NCBI GenBank assembly: GCA_039798005.1
Contig: JBDKGV010000111.1
Coordinates: 1-11,341 of the forward strand
Source: JBDKGV01 sp039798005
GTDB taxonomy: Bacteria; Fibrobacterota; Fibrobacteria; UBA5070
Direction of reading: 5' to 3'
DNA length: 11,341 nt
The notes under the pieces: model-generated
The model's input: only the letters and a program-made list of their open reading frames with translations
What the model was told of the DNA's origin: nothing
The model's database searches: none
Shown here: positions 5,567 through 11,341 of the stretch, piece by piece
How positions within the stretch are numbered: position 1 is the first letter of the stretch
How the letters are laid out: each line of letters starts with the position of its first letter
Translations under genes and position numbers: made by a program

Positions 5567-6295
5567 TCAGTTGCTGTTCTGGGTGGAGCCTGCAAACAGG
5601 CCCAGGACGCCTTGGAAGGGCTCACCCACGGCAAGGCCACCGGTCTGGATCTTGTACTGGCGAATCGACTTGTCGTGATCGCTGCCGCGCATCTTCAGGA
5701 CCGAGATGCCACGCTTGATCTCGCTCTGGGATTCGATGTAGCGCAGGGTGATGAAGGCATCGGCCACGAAGGCGATGCGGGTGTCCCCTTTGTCCCAACC
5801 GCCCAGCACGTGGGGGTTTTCCTTGAGGAGGATCGAGGTCAGGCCCTCGCGCTTGAGGGCGTTCACGAGCTCGGTCTCGATGCGGCGCAGGAGCGAGGGG
5901 TCGTCGGTGAGACGCTCGAAGTGGCTGACACTGTCCACCAGGATGCGCTTGGCGCCCTGTTCGTCCACCAGGCTTGCGATGCGGCCGTCGAGGTCCTCGA
6001 GATCGTCGAGGAAGGTCTGCGGGTCGGAGAAGGAGATGTGAAGGAGGTTCTTCTTCTCCCACTCGCGCAAGTCCCAGCCGTGTTCGGCGGCGTGCTCGTA
6101 CCACTGCTCGGGGAACTCCTCGAACGTGATGGCGATGGCGGGTTCACCCTTCTTCATGCCTTCCAGCAGGAACTGCAGACCCAGGGTGGTCTTGCCGGTG
6201 CCGGCCGATCCTTCCAAGACGGCGCAATATCCTTCGACCAGACCTCCGTGGAGCATCTTGTCCAAGCCTTCGCAACCTGTCGATACCTTGCTCAT
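5567..6295 (-). CDS. Single-domain KaiC-like (RadA/Rad55-type) RecA-fold ATPase
   Basis: 242 aa, matching one KaiC domain; cyanobacterial KaiC has two. The N-terminus STGCEGLDKMLHGGLVEG (5-22) is the family's lead-in to Walker A GSAGTGKT (29-36). ITFEE (56-60) carries the paired glutamates typical of KaiC, and RILVDSVSHF (117-126) is Walker B. VADAFITLRY (177-186) and RGISVLKMRGSDHDKSIRQYKI (195-216) are the C-terminal signature. The target is unknown. Relatives act in signalling or DNA repair, and a circadian role is unlikely with no kaiA or kaiB visible. ATG 6295 is supported by a strong AAGAGGAG Shine-Dalgarno that overlaps the holA stop (11-nt gap). The upstream frame extends to 6883 but only as an Arg/Pro-rich shadow of holA. 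It sits between holA and rsmE in one operon. Confidence 0.9.
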   Translation of the reverse strand: MSKVSTGCEGLDKMLHGGLVEGYCAVLEGSAGTGKTTLGLQFLLEGMKKGEPAIAITFEEFPEQWYEHAAEHGWDLREWEKKNLLHISFSDPQTFLDDLEDLDGRIASLVDEQGAKRILVDSVSHFERLTDDPSLLRRIETELVNALKREGLTSILLKENPHVLGGWDKGDTRIAFVADAFITLRYIESQSEIKRGISVLKMRGSDHDKSIRQYKIQTGGLAVGEPFQGVLGLFAGSTQNSN

Positions 6296-6306
6296 GGGAA
6301 CTCCTC

Positions 6307-7305
6307 TTAACGGGCGAGCTGGTAGAACTCGAGATCGAGCTGATGCTCGAAAGGATAACCTCCGCGCTTGTCGGCGGCCTCGATCTGGCACAATTTCAGG
6401 AGATCTTTCCGCCAGCGTTCGATGGAACGCCCCTTGGCGGCGGCACCCAGGCCGCGCTTCTCCAGGACCCAGGAATTGATCCCAAGGGAACTTGCGGCTT
6501 CGCGCAGGCCAAGGCCGTTGTCGAGCGCCACGCGCAGGCGGTAGGCGGAAAGAAAGTCGGTGAAGCAGGTCTGGGCAAGCAGGAAGGCGGGAAGACCTTC
6601 GTGGCGCAGACGATGCCAAGCATCCACCGCCGCGGCAGGGCGGCGGGTGAGCAGGGCGTTTTGCAAATCCTGCAGGCTCACCGGGCGGCGATCGCCGACG
6701 AGGTCCTCCACCAGCTTGATGCCGATGGCAACACCGGGATCCAAGCAGCCGTCGAGCTTTTCCAGTTCGCGCTCGAGGTCGCCCAGCGTCTCGCCCACGG
6801 CGCGATAGTCCGTGGTGCCGGCGCGTTCCACCAGGAGCTCGGCGGCCATGCGTTCGATGGGGCGGTTGAAGCGATCCTTGCAAATTTTACTGACCCAGCC
6901 GGGCAGTTCCTGGACCTTGGGGGCGGCGCAAGGGATTTCCTTGCCCAGCTTCTTGACCATGGCGGCAAAGGCCTTGCCCGCCTTGGTGGTGGCGTTGGGG
7001 CCCTTCTCACCGACGATGATCAAAGCGATGTCGCTTTCCAAGGCTCCCGGCCCGGAGGCCAGCAAGACCTCCACGACGGCGACCGGACATTCTTGGGCGC
7101 CACGCACGATCACCGCGCTCTTTGAAGCAAAGAGCGACGGGGTCAGTGCGGTGAGGAGGTTGTCGGGGTTGGTCTCCGCGCCTTGGAAGACATGGCGACC
7201 CATCGGGTCGTTGGCCTCTCCCAGCCACGCGGCCACCGCCTTGGCTTCTTGAGCCTGGCGCTCGGGAGGGTTGTCTCCCGTGATCAGAAAAAGCGGGGCG
7301 GCCAC
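6307..7305 (-). CDS. holA: DNA polymerase III delta subunit (clamp loader)
   Basis: 332 aa, about the length of HolA (E. coli 343). Delta is the wrench that opens the beta sliding clamp during loading. The N-terminus APLFLITGDNPPERQAQEAKAVAAW resembles the family's degenerate nucleotide-binding start, with no true Walker A, as expected for delta. Then come the SLFASKSAVIVRGAQE region (about 57-72), LIIVGEKGPNATTKAGKAFAAMVKKLGKEIPCAAPKVQELPGWV (95-138), and the helical C-terminal collar with RRPVSLQDLQNALLTRRPAAAVDAWHRLRHEGLPAFLLAQ (about 204-243). The start is GTG 7305, preceded by AAGGA four bases upstream that overlaps the greA stop (6-nt gap). HolA sequences diverge widely, so the call rests on overall pattern and length. 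Confidence 0.82.
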   Translation of the reverse strand: MAAPLFLITGDNPPERQAQEAKAVAAWLGEANDPMGRHVFQGAETNPDNLLTALTPSLFASKSAVIVRGAQECPVAVVEVLLASGPGALESDIALIIVGEKGPNATTKAGKAFAAMVKKLGKEIPCAAPKVQELPGWVSKICKDRFNRPIERMAAELLVERAGTTDYRAVGETLGDLERELEKLDGCLDPGVAIGIKLVEDLVGDRRPVSLQDLQNALLTRRPAAAVDAWHRLRHEGLPAFLLAQTCFTDFLSAYRLRVALDNGLGLREAASSLGINSWVLEKRGLGAAAKGRSIERWRKDLLKLCQIEAADKRGGYPFEHQLDLEFYQLAR

Positions 7306-7311
7306 CGGTCC

Positions 7312-7785
7312 TTAGCGGAAGGACTTGATGATGAGCGTCTTGACGCCACGGGGAGTGGTCACCTCGACGGTGTCGCCCTTGCGCTTGCCGATCAGGGACT
7401 TGCCGATGGGGGACTGGATGGAGATGCGGTTCTGCAGGAGATCCACGTCCTCGGGACCCACCAGCGTGTAGACGATCTCCTTCTTGAGGGCCGGGTCTTC
7501 CACGGTCACCTGGGCTCCGAAGACCACGGTCTCGGAGTCGGTGGTGTTCGCCGTGATGATCACGGCGCGGGCGATCTTGTCCTCGCACGCGTTGATTCTG
7601 GCCTCGATGTGGCCCTGTTTCTCCTTCGCCGCGTCGTACTCGGCGTTTTCCGAAAGGTCGCCTTGGGCGCGCGCTTCCTGGATGGCTAAAATGATGGCGG
7701 GGCGCTCAATCTTCTTGTAGCGCTCCAGTTCGGCGACAATGCGGTCATACCCCTCCTGCGTGAAGGGGATTTTGTCCTGGCTCAT
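7312..7785 (-). CDS. greA: Transcription elongation factor GreA
   Basis: 157 aa, against 158 in E. coli GreA. It enters the RNA polymerase secondary channel and stimulates cleavage of backtracked transcripts. The N-terminal coiled coil spans about residues 1-75, with FTQEGYDRIVAELERYKKIERPAIILAIQEARAQGDLSENAEY. The tip acids Asp43 and Glu46, equivalent to the catalytic Asp41/Glu44 of E. coli, are present. The C-terminal FKBP-like domain has VVFGAQVTVED and the signature SPIGKSLIGKRKGD (125-138). ATG 7785 gives the canonical N-terminus; the longer frame to 7932 adds a non-homologous, Pro/Phe-rich stretch. There is no Shine-Dalgarno, and a candidate -10 box lies only 8 nt upstream, so the mRNA may be nearly leaderless. 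First gene of the operon with holA, the KaiC-like gene and rsmE. Confidence 0.96.
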   Translation of the reverse strand: MSQDKIPFTQEGYDRIVAELERYKKIERPAIILAIQEARAQGDLSENAEYDAAKEKQGHIEARINACEDKIARAVIITANTTDSETVVFGAQVTVEDPALKKEIVYTLVGPEDVDLLQNRISIQSPIGKSLIGKRKGDTVEVTTPRGVKTLIIKSFR

Positions 7786-7792
7786 GGATGCG

Positions 7793-7821
7793 AATGTAGC
7801 TAACTCAAGCCTCGGCGTGAA
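7793..7821 (-). promoter_or_regulatory. Candidate promoter of the greA operon
   Basis: On the minus strand, TTCACG (7821-7816) and TACATT (7798-7793) are separated by 17 bases, and each matches the sigma70 consensus at four of six positions. Initiation about 7 nt downstream would start the RNA at or next to the greA ATG. Weak evidence, from pattern only. Confidence 0.28.
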
Positions 7822-7955
7822 AGTGAATCTCATCGGGGGATTAGCCGGCAGGCATGAATGGGGACGCGAAAAAACGGTGGCATGAAAAGTCGGAGGTTGG
7901 CGTGAACCCATTTCCCGACGGATGCGACTCATGGAAAAGAACGGGGGGAGTGGAG

Positions 7956-8240
7956 ATGGGATTTCCGATGACGATGCTGGTGGGCCTGACGCTTTGGGCC
8001 GCGGGGGCCCGGGCGCAGGATGCGGCGGATAGTTTGACAGATTCTGTCGAATTGCCGCGCGTGGCGACGGACCTGGCCAAGGCGCTGCGCGACGGCCAGG
8101 CGGCCAGCGACTCGCTGAACGTTCCGCGTTACCGCAACCGCGAGCCCATGCGCGCGGCAGGCACGCCCAAGGAACAGGTTTCAGGCACGGCGGTGCAGAT
8201 CAGTCCCGACAAGACCACGCGTGGAGGAGGGGACTGGTAG
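7956..8240 (+). CDS. Small predicted exported protein, unknown function
   Basis: I do not recognise a family. From ATG 7956 it encodes 94 aa, beginning with a signal peptide-like segment (MGFPMTMLVGLTLWAAGARA, likely cleavage after residue 20 before Gln-Asp). The mature part is short, polar and probably disordered: DSLTDSVELPRVATDLAKALRDGQAASDSLNVPRYRNREPMRAAGTPKEQVSGTAVQISPD, ending in TTRGGGDW. The start is supported by a GGGGGAG site five bases upstream; an earlier in-frame ATG at 7854 would give a non-hydrophobic N-terminus. It is divergent from greA (170-nt gap) and precedes the structured interval before the 80-aa gene. A periplasmic or surface location is inferred from the signal sequence alone. 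Confidence 0.6.
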   Translation: MGFPMTMLVGLTLWAAGARAQDAADSLTDSVELPRVATDLAKALRDGQAASDSLNVPRYRNREPMRAAGTPKEQVSGTAVQISPDKTTRGGGDW

Positions 8241-8252
8241 GAACGCGCCAGG

Positions 8253-8331
8253 GATGCCGGCCGCAAGGCCCAAGACCCCGGCGAAGCCGTGGCTTGGCAG
8301 GCAGCCCGGTGACGCGGCCTTGACCGGCATC
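8253..8331 (+). other. Nested inverted repeats, candidate structured RNA element
   Basis: GATGCCGG (8253-8260) pairs with CCGGCATC (8324-8331). Inside it, after a 4 by 2 internal loop, AAGGC (8265-8269) pairs with GCCTT (8317-8321). Next CCAAG (8270-8274) pairs with CTTGG (8293-8297), followed by CC/GG and CGGC/GCCG around a GAA loop (8283-8285). All arms nest without conflict, giving a 79-nt fold with a branch of about 19 unpaired bases (8298-8316). High GC makes chance pairing more likely, so the fold is only a candidate. Confidence 0.4.
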
Positions 8332-8350
8332 GGGAAGGAGGCCGCGGCAG

Positions 8351-8395
8351 GCGCCCGAAGCTCTTGGAAAGATGAAGGACCTGCGAGTCGGGCGC
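8351..8395 (+). other. Long-loop 8-bp hairpin before the 80-aa gene
   Basis: GCGCCCGA (8351-8358) pairs perfectly with TCGGGCGC (8388-8395). The 29-nt loop contains a smaller TCTT/AAGA hairpin. No T-tract follows, so it is not an intrinsic terminator. It ends 47 nt before the ATG at 8443 and, with the element at 8253-8331, fills the 202-nt interval 8241-8442. Confidence 0.4.
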
Positions 8396-8442
8396 GATTG
8401 CGGTGGAAGGGAAGGGCGCAGGGACCTATCTTGTCGCGCGCA

Positions 8443-8685
8443 ATGAACGAGATCGAACGACTCATCGAGGAGCTGGACCGGCGCATCGCCTTCCAGGAGA
8501 ACAAAGTGCTTGAACTGGGGCGGCGCTACGTGCCGTACGCCACGGCGGAGGACCTCCGGAATTCCGAGGATTTTTCGCAGCTCAAGGACAAGCCCATGTA
8601 CCACTTCGAGGAAGGCATCCTGACGGGCCTGATCGAGGCGCGCATCCTCCTTGTGAACACCCACCGAAAGCTGGTCGCCGGATGA
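8443..8685 (+). CDS. 80-aa unknown protein coupled to the radical SAM gene
   Basis: I do not recognise a family. The 80-aa product is acidic and helical in appearance: MNEIERLIEELDRRIAFQENKVLELGRRYV (1-30) looks like a short amphipathic or coiled-coil helix. It continues with YATAEDLRNSEDFSQLKDKPMYHFEEGILTGLIEARILLVNTHRKLVAG. There is no signal peptide or membrane segment, so it is probably cytosolic. ATG 8443 is chosen because the frame upstream (open to 8221) reads as Pro/Gly/Arg-rich non-coding sequence. No clear Shine-Dalgarno is present. Its TGA overlaps the next gene's ATG (ATGA, 8682-8685), so the two are translated together and may work together. A small helper or subunit of the radical SAM protein is a reasonable inference, with no direct proof. 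Confidence 0.7.
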   Translation: MNEIERLIEELDRRIAFQENKVLELGRRYVPYATAEDLRNSEDFSQLKDKPMYHFEEGILTGLIEARILLVNTHRKLVAG

Positions 8686-11341
8686 ACGCATCCCTGAGAG
8701 ACAACGTCGCACGCCTTCTGCCCCAGGTCGAGAACCCGGCCCGCTACATCGGCGGCGAAGGCAACCAGGTGCGCAAGGACCCGGCCACCTGCACCGTCTC
8801 GTGGGCCTTGGTGTTCCCCGACACCTACGAGCTGGGCATGAGCAACAACGCGCTCAAGGTGCTGTACCACTTGACCAACCGCGTGCCCCAGTGGCGTGCC
8901 GAGCGCGCCTTCGCGCCGTGGCCGGACATGGGAAAGCTCCTCTTGGACAACAAGATCCCGCTCTATTCGCTCGAGAGCTACCAGCCCCTTTGCGAGTTCG
9001 ATCTCGTGGGCATCACGCTCCAGACCGAGCTCAACTACACCAACATCCCCTACGTCCTGGACCTGGCGCACATCCCGATGTGGGCCGGCGAACGCGGCGA
9101 GAACGACCCGATCGTGGTGGGCGGCGGTCCGTGTGTTTCCAACCCCGAGCCGGTGGCTCCCTTCTTTGATCTGTTCGTGATCGGTGATGGTGAGGTGGCC
9201 AACGGCCAGCTTTCCGAGCTGTTGGAACGCAAGAAGAAGGAAGGCCAGACCCGCCGTTGGTTCCTGGAAGAGGCGGCCAAGCTGCGCGGCATCTATGTGC
9301 CGGAGCTGGTGGAGATGGTGCGCTCGGAGCACAAGGAATGGGTGCCGGCGCACGTGAACGGCAAGGGCAGCTACAAGAGCGCCAAGGGCGTGCAGCGCAC
9401 TTGGGTGGAAGTCCTGAACACCGCCGACATGCCCGATACCCAAGTGGTTCCCAACTGCGACATCGTGCACGACCGCTTTGCCGTGGAAGTGATGCGCGGT
9501 TGCACCCAAGGCTGCCGCTTCTGCCAGGCCGGTTATTGGTACCGCCCCAACCGGGAGCTTGCCCCGGATGCCATCATCGACCTCGCACACAAAGGATTGA
9601 AGGCCACCGGCTCGGACGAACTGGGCCTCTTGTCCCTTTCCACCGCCGACTACAGCCAGATCGCCCCGCTCACTGACAAGCTGGTGGACGATCCCTCCTT
9701 CCGCAACGTGAACCTCTCGCTCCCCTCGTTGCGCGCCAACAGCTTCGGCCAAGCTCTGGCCCGCAAGATCGCCCGCGCCCGCGGCAACCGCAGTGCGACC
9801 TTCGCCCCCGAGACCGGTTCGCAGCGCCTGCGCAAGGTGATCAACAAGACCATCACCGACGAGGACATGATCTCGGCTGCCGAGGGCGTGTTCAAGAACG
9901 GCTGGAACTCGATCAAGCTCTACACGATGGTTGGCCTTCCCACCGAGACCATGGAGGACATGGACGCCTTCTGCGGGCTCATCAAGGCCCTGTCCGACAT
10001 CGGGCGTCGCCACTCGCGCCGCGCCGAAATTCACGCCAGCATCGGCATCATGGTTCCCAAGCCCTTTACGCCGATGCAGTGGGTGCCCTTCGAGAAGCGC
10101 GAAGAGATCATGGAGCGCATCCGCTACGTGCGCGAGGCCTTCCGCTACAACAAGAGCGTGCGCATCAGCTGGACCGGCTGGGAGACCGCGTGGCTTGAGG
10201 CGGTGCTGGCCCGTGGGGACCGCTCGCTTGCCCCGGTGATCCTGGAGATGTACCGACGCGGCACCACGTTTGACAGCCACGACAAGAACAGCCACGACCT
10301 CACCATCTGGCGCGAACTGTTCGAGACGCACGGGATCGATGCCGAAGGCTCGACTTACCGCGAGCGTACCGCCGACGAGGTGTTCCCCTGGGACTTCATC
10401 CACGCCGGTGTGACCAAGGGCTACCTGCGCGCGGAACACGACAAGATGTTCGAGGCTGAAAGCCACGACGAGGTGCCCGACTGCAAGTGGGGCGCCTGCC
10501 AAAACTGCGGCATTCCCGGATCGTACCAGGACATCAAGCTGGCTCCCGCCGAGGAGGGGCAGGTCACGCTGCCGCCTCCGGGCACCTATGCGGGCAAGAC
10601 CGCCAAGGCCGGACCGGCCGCCGGCATGTCGCAGGAGGACGAAGGGCGTTCCTCCCTGGATCCGCTGGCCGCCGCGCGAATCCGTCCTCGCGAGCGCAAG
10701 CCCAAGCCGGAGGAGGGTGCCGAACCTGAAGTCAATGCCAAGGTCGCCGTCCCGCCGCGCAAGGTCCAAGGTTGGCGCCTGTTGTTCGCCAAGCGGGGCA
10801 TGGCCCGGTTCCTGGCGCACCACGCCACCATGGAGCTCTTCGAGCGGGCCCTGCGCCGTGAAGGCGTGTCGTTTGCCCTGTCCCAAGGGTTCAATCCGCG
10901 CCCGCGCATCAAGAACCTCGGAGCGCTTCCGGTGGGCCTTGCCGTGGAGAACGAGGAGCTGATCGTGGAGCTCGAAACGGCACCACTTGAGATGGACAAC
11001 TTCGTGACGCGGGTCAATTCGCTCCTGCCCGAAGGCTTGTGCGTGGAAAGCTTCGTGCTCATCCCGGGCGGCGATCTGACGCGCTCGGTGGAGCTTCGCT
11101 ACACACTGCGCCTGTCCGATCTCACGCAGGACCAGCGGACTGATTTGCGGGCTCGTCTGGCGCTCCTTGAAGCCAAGGAACTCCCGCCGATCGAGGACCA
11201 TCGGGGACGCATCTTCGACGCGAATGCCGAGATCCAGACGGCCAAGGTCGAAGGAGAGGTTCTTTCGCTGGTGGCGCGCTGCAACGACGCGGGCAACACC
11301 GTATCGGCCTTCCTGCTCTTTGCCGGGCTCCTGGGAGTGCC
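8682..11341 (+). CDS. B12-binding-type radical SAM protein (TIGR03960) fused to TIGR03936/DUF2344 domain; C-terminus cut by window
   Basis: The frame is open for 886 codons to the window edge. The N-terminal region (about 1-220) has the TIGR03960 pattern: FPDTYELGMSNNALKVLYH, RAFAPWPDM, a cobalamin-binding-like GGGPC (147-151) and GDGE (168-171). The radical SAM core begins with CTQGCRFC, giving iron-sulfur ligands Cys274, Cys278 and Cys281, followed by PETGS (376-380) and MVGLPTET (416-423). A second cysteine group C-X4-C-X2-C (601, 606, 609; CKWGACQNCG) follows and may bind another metal centre. After a Pro/Lys/Ala-rich linker (about 615-695), the TIGR03936/DUF2344 domain starts near residue 697 (WRLLFAKRGMARFLAHHATMELFERALRR...SQGFNPRPRI). 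Substrate is unknown. In other bacteria these domains are often separate neighbouring genes, and RNA-related neighbours have been noted. The start overlaps the 80-aa gene's stop. Confidence 0.9.
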   Translation, partial: MNASLRDNVARLLPQVENPARYIGGEGNQVRKDPATCTVSWALVFPDTYELGMSNNALKVLYHLTNRVPQWRAERAFAPWPDMGKLLLDNKIPLYSLESYQPLCEFDLVGITLQTELNYTNIPYVLDLAHIPMWAGERGENDPIVVGGGPCVSNPEPVAPFFDLFVIGDGEVANGQLSELLERKKKEGQTRRWFLEEAAKLRGIYVPELVEMVRSEHKEWVPAHVNGKGSYKSAKGVQRTWVEVLNTADMPDTQVVPNCDIVHDRFAVEVMRGCTQGCRFCQAGYWYRPNRELAPDAIIDLAHKGLKATGSDELGLLSLSTADYSQIAPLTDKLVDDPSFRNVNLSLPSLRANSFGQALARKIARARGNRSATFAPETGSQRLRKVINKTITDEDMISAAEGVFKNGWNSIKLYTMVGLPTETMEDMDAFCGLIKALSDIGRRHSRRAEIHASIGIMVPKPFTPMQWVPFEKREEIMERIRYVREAFRYNKSVRISWTGWETAWLEAVLARGDRSLAPVILEMYRRGTTFDSHDKNSHDLTIWRELFETHGIDAEGSTYRERTADEVFPWDFIHAGVTKGYLRAEHDKMFEAESHDEVPDCKWGACQNCGIPGSYQDIKLAPAEEGQVTLPPPGTYAGKTAKAGPAAGMSQEDEGRSSLDPLAAARIRPRERKPKPEEGAEPEVNAKVAVPPRKVQGWRLLFAKRGMARFLAHHATMELFERALRREGVSFALSQGFNPRPRIKNLGALPVGLAVENEELIVELETAPLEMDNFVTRVNSLLPEGLCVESFVLIPGGDLTRSVELRYTLRLSDLTQDQRTDLRARLALLEAKELPPIEDHRGRIFDANAEIQTAKVEGEVLSLVARCNDAGNTVSAFLLFAGLLGV

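Noticed and set aside
5567..6883. Long 438-codon form of the KaiC-like gene starting at 6883
   Set aside because: The added 196 residues are an Arg/Pro-rich shadow of holA. The strong Shine-Dalgarno and the family N-terminus both place the start at 6295.
3823..8048. 13-base palindrome GACAGATTCTGTC present at 3823-3835 and at 8036-8048, considered as a shared operator
   Set aside because: One identical 13-mer pair is about what chance gives in 11 kb. The second copy is inside a coding sequence, and neither overlaps a promoter-like element.
8298..8384. Full cobalamin riboswitch
   Set aside because: Only scattered resemblance. The conserved core (GCCACTG) and the full B12 box are absent, so it is not annotated as a riboswitch.
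8526..11201. 891-codon open frame on the minus strand opposite the radical SAM gene
   Set aside because: The plus strand carries clear radical SAM motifs. The minus frame is a low-complexity mirror rich in His, Gly and Leu with no recognisable domain.

Overview
The window (about 11.3 kb, GC-rich, third codon positions mostly G or C) is a bacterial chromosome segment. It carries housekeeping genes and no phage, IS transposase, CRISPR or RNA gene that I can recognise. LptC and an OstA/LptA-type protein imply a Gram-negative cell with lipopolysaccharide. I cannot name the organism. The fused TIGR03960/TIGR03936 radical SAM protein, the OstA-type LptA and the mix of other genes would fit a GC-rich relative of Fibrobacterota, but that is a guess, not a sequence match.

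Left part (1-2870): lptC and the start of lptA run leftward, overlapping by 4 nt, from a candidate promoter at 954-982. Divergently, rpsA (six-domain ribosomal protein S1) runs rightward. Its leader holds a 9-bp hairpin and no Shine-Dalgarno sequence. rpsA ends in a small GCAA-loop hairpin and then a strong intrinsic terminator at 2838-2869.

Middle part (2870-3924): one AT-rich small ORF for a putative two-helix membrane peptide (2956-3129), then about 795 nt without a convincing gene. This stretch holds three consecutive perfect GC-rich hairpins (3363-3442) and two copies of a short palindromic repeat (3475-3504 and 3568-3589), so it looks like a REP-type repeat cluster.

Right-centre (3925-7785), all leftward: a tight four-gene operon greA - holA - single-domain KaiC-like ATPase - rsmE, with gaps of 6, 11 and 1 nt. 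After a 99-nt gap comes an RMD1/DUF155 family membrane protein with its own Shine-Dalgarno site inside a small hairpin. The operon combines transcript cleavage/elongation (GreA), the clamp-loader delta subunit (HolA), a RecA-fold ATPase of unknown target and an rRNA methyltransferase-like protein.

Right end (7956-11341), rightward: a small exported protein, a 202-nt interval rich in inverted repeats, then an 80-aa unknown protein whose stop overlaps (ATGA) the start of a large B12-binding-type radical SAM protein fused to a DUF2344/TIGR03936 domain. That gene runs off the window. The 80-aa protein, the structured leader and the fusion enzyme together are the least understood unit here. I see no clear-cut new defence or mobile system.
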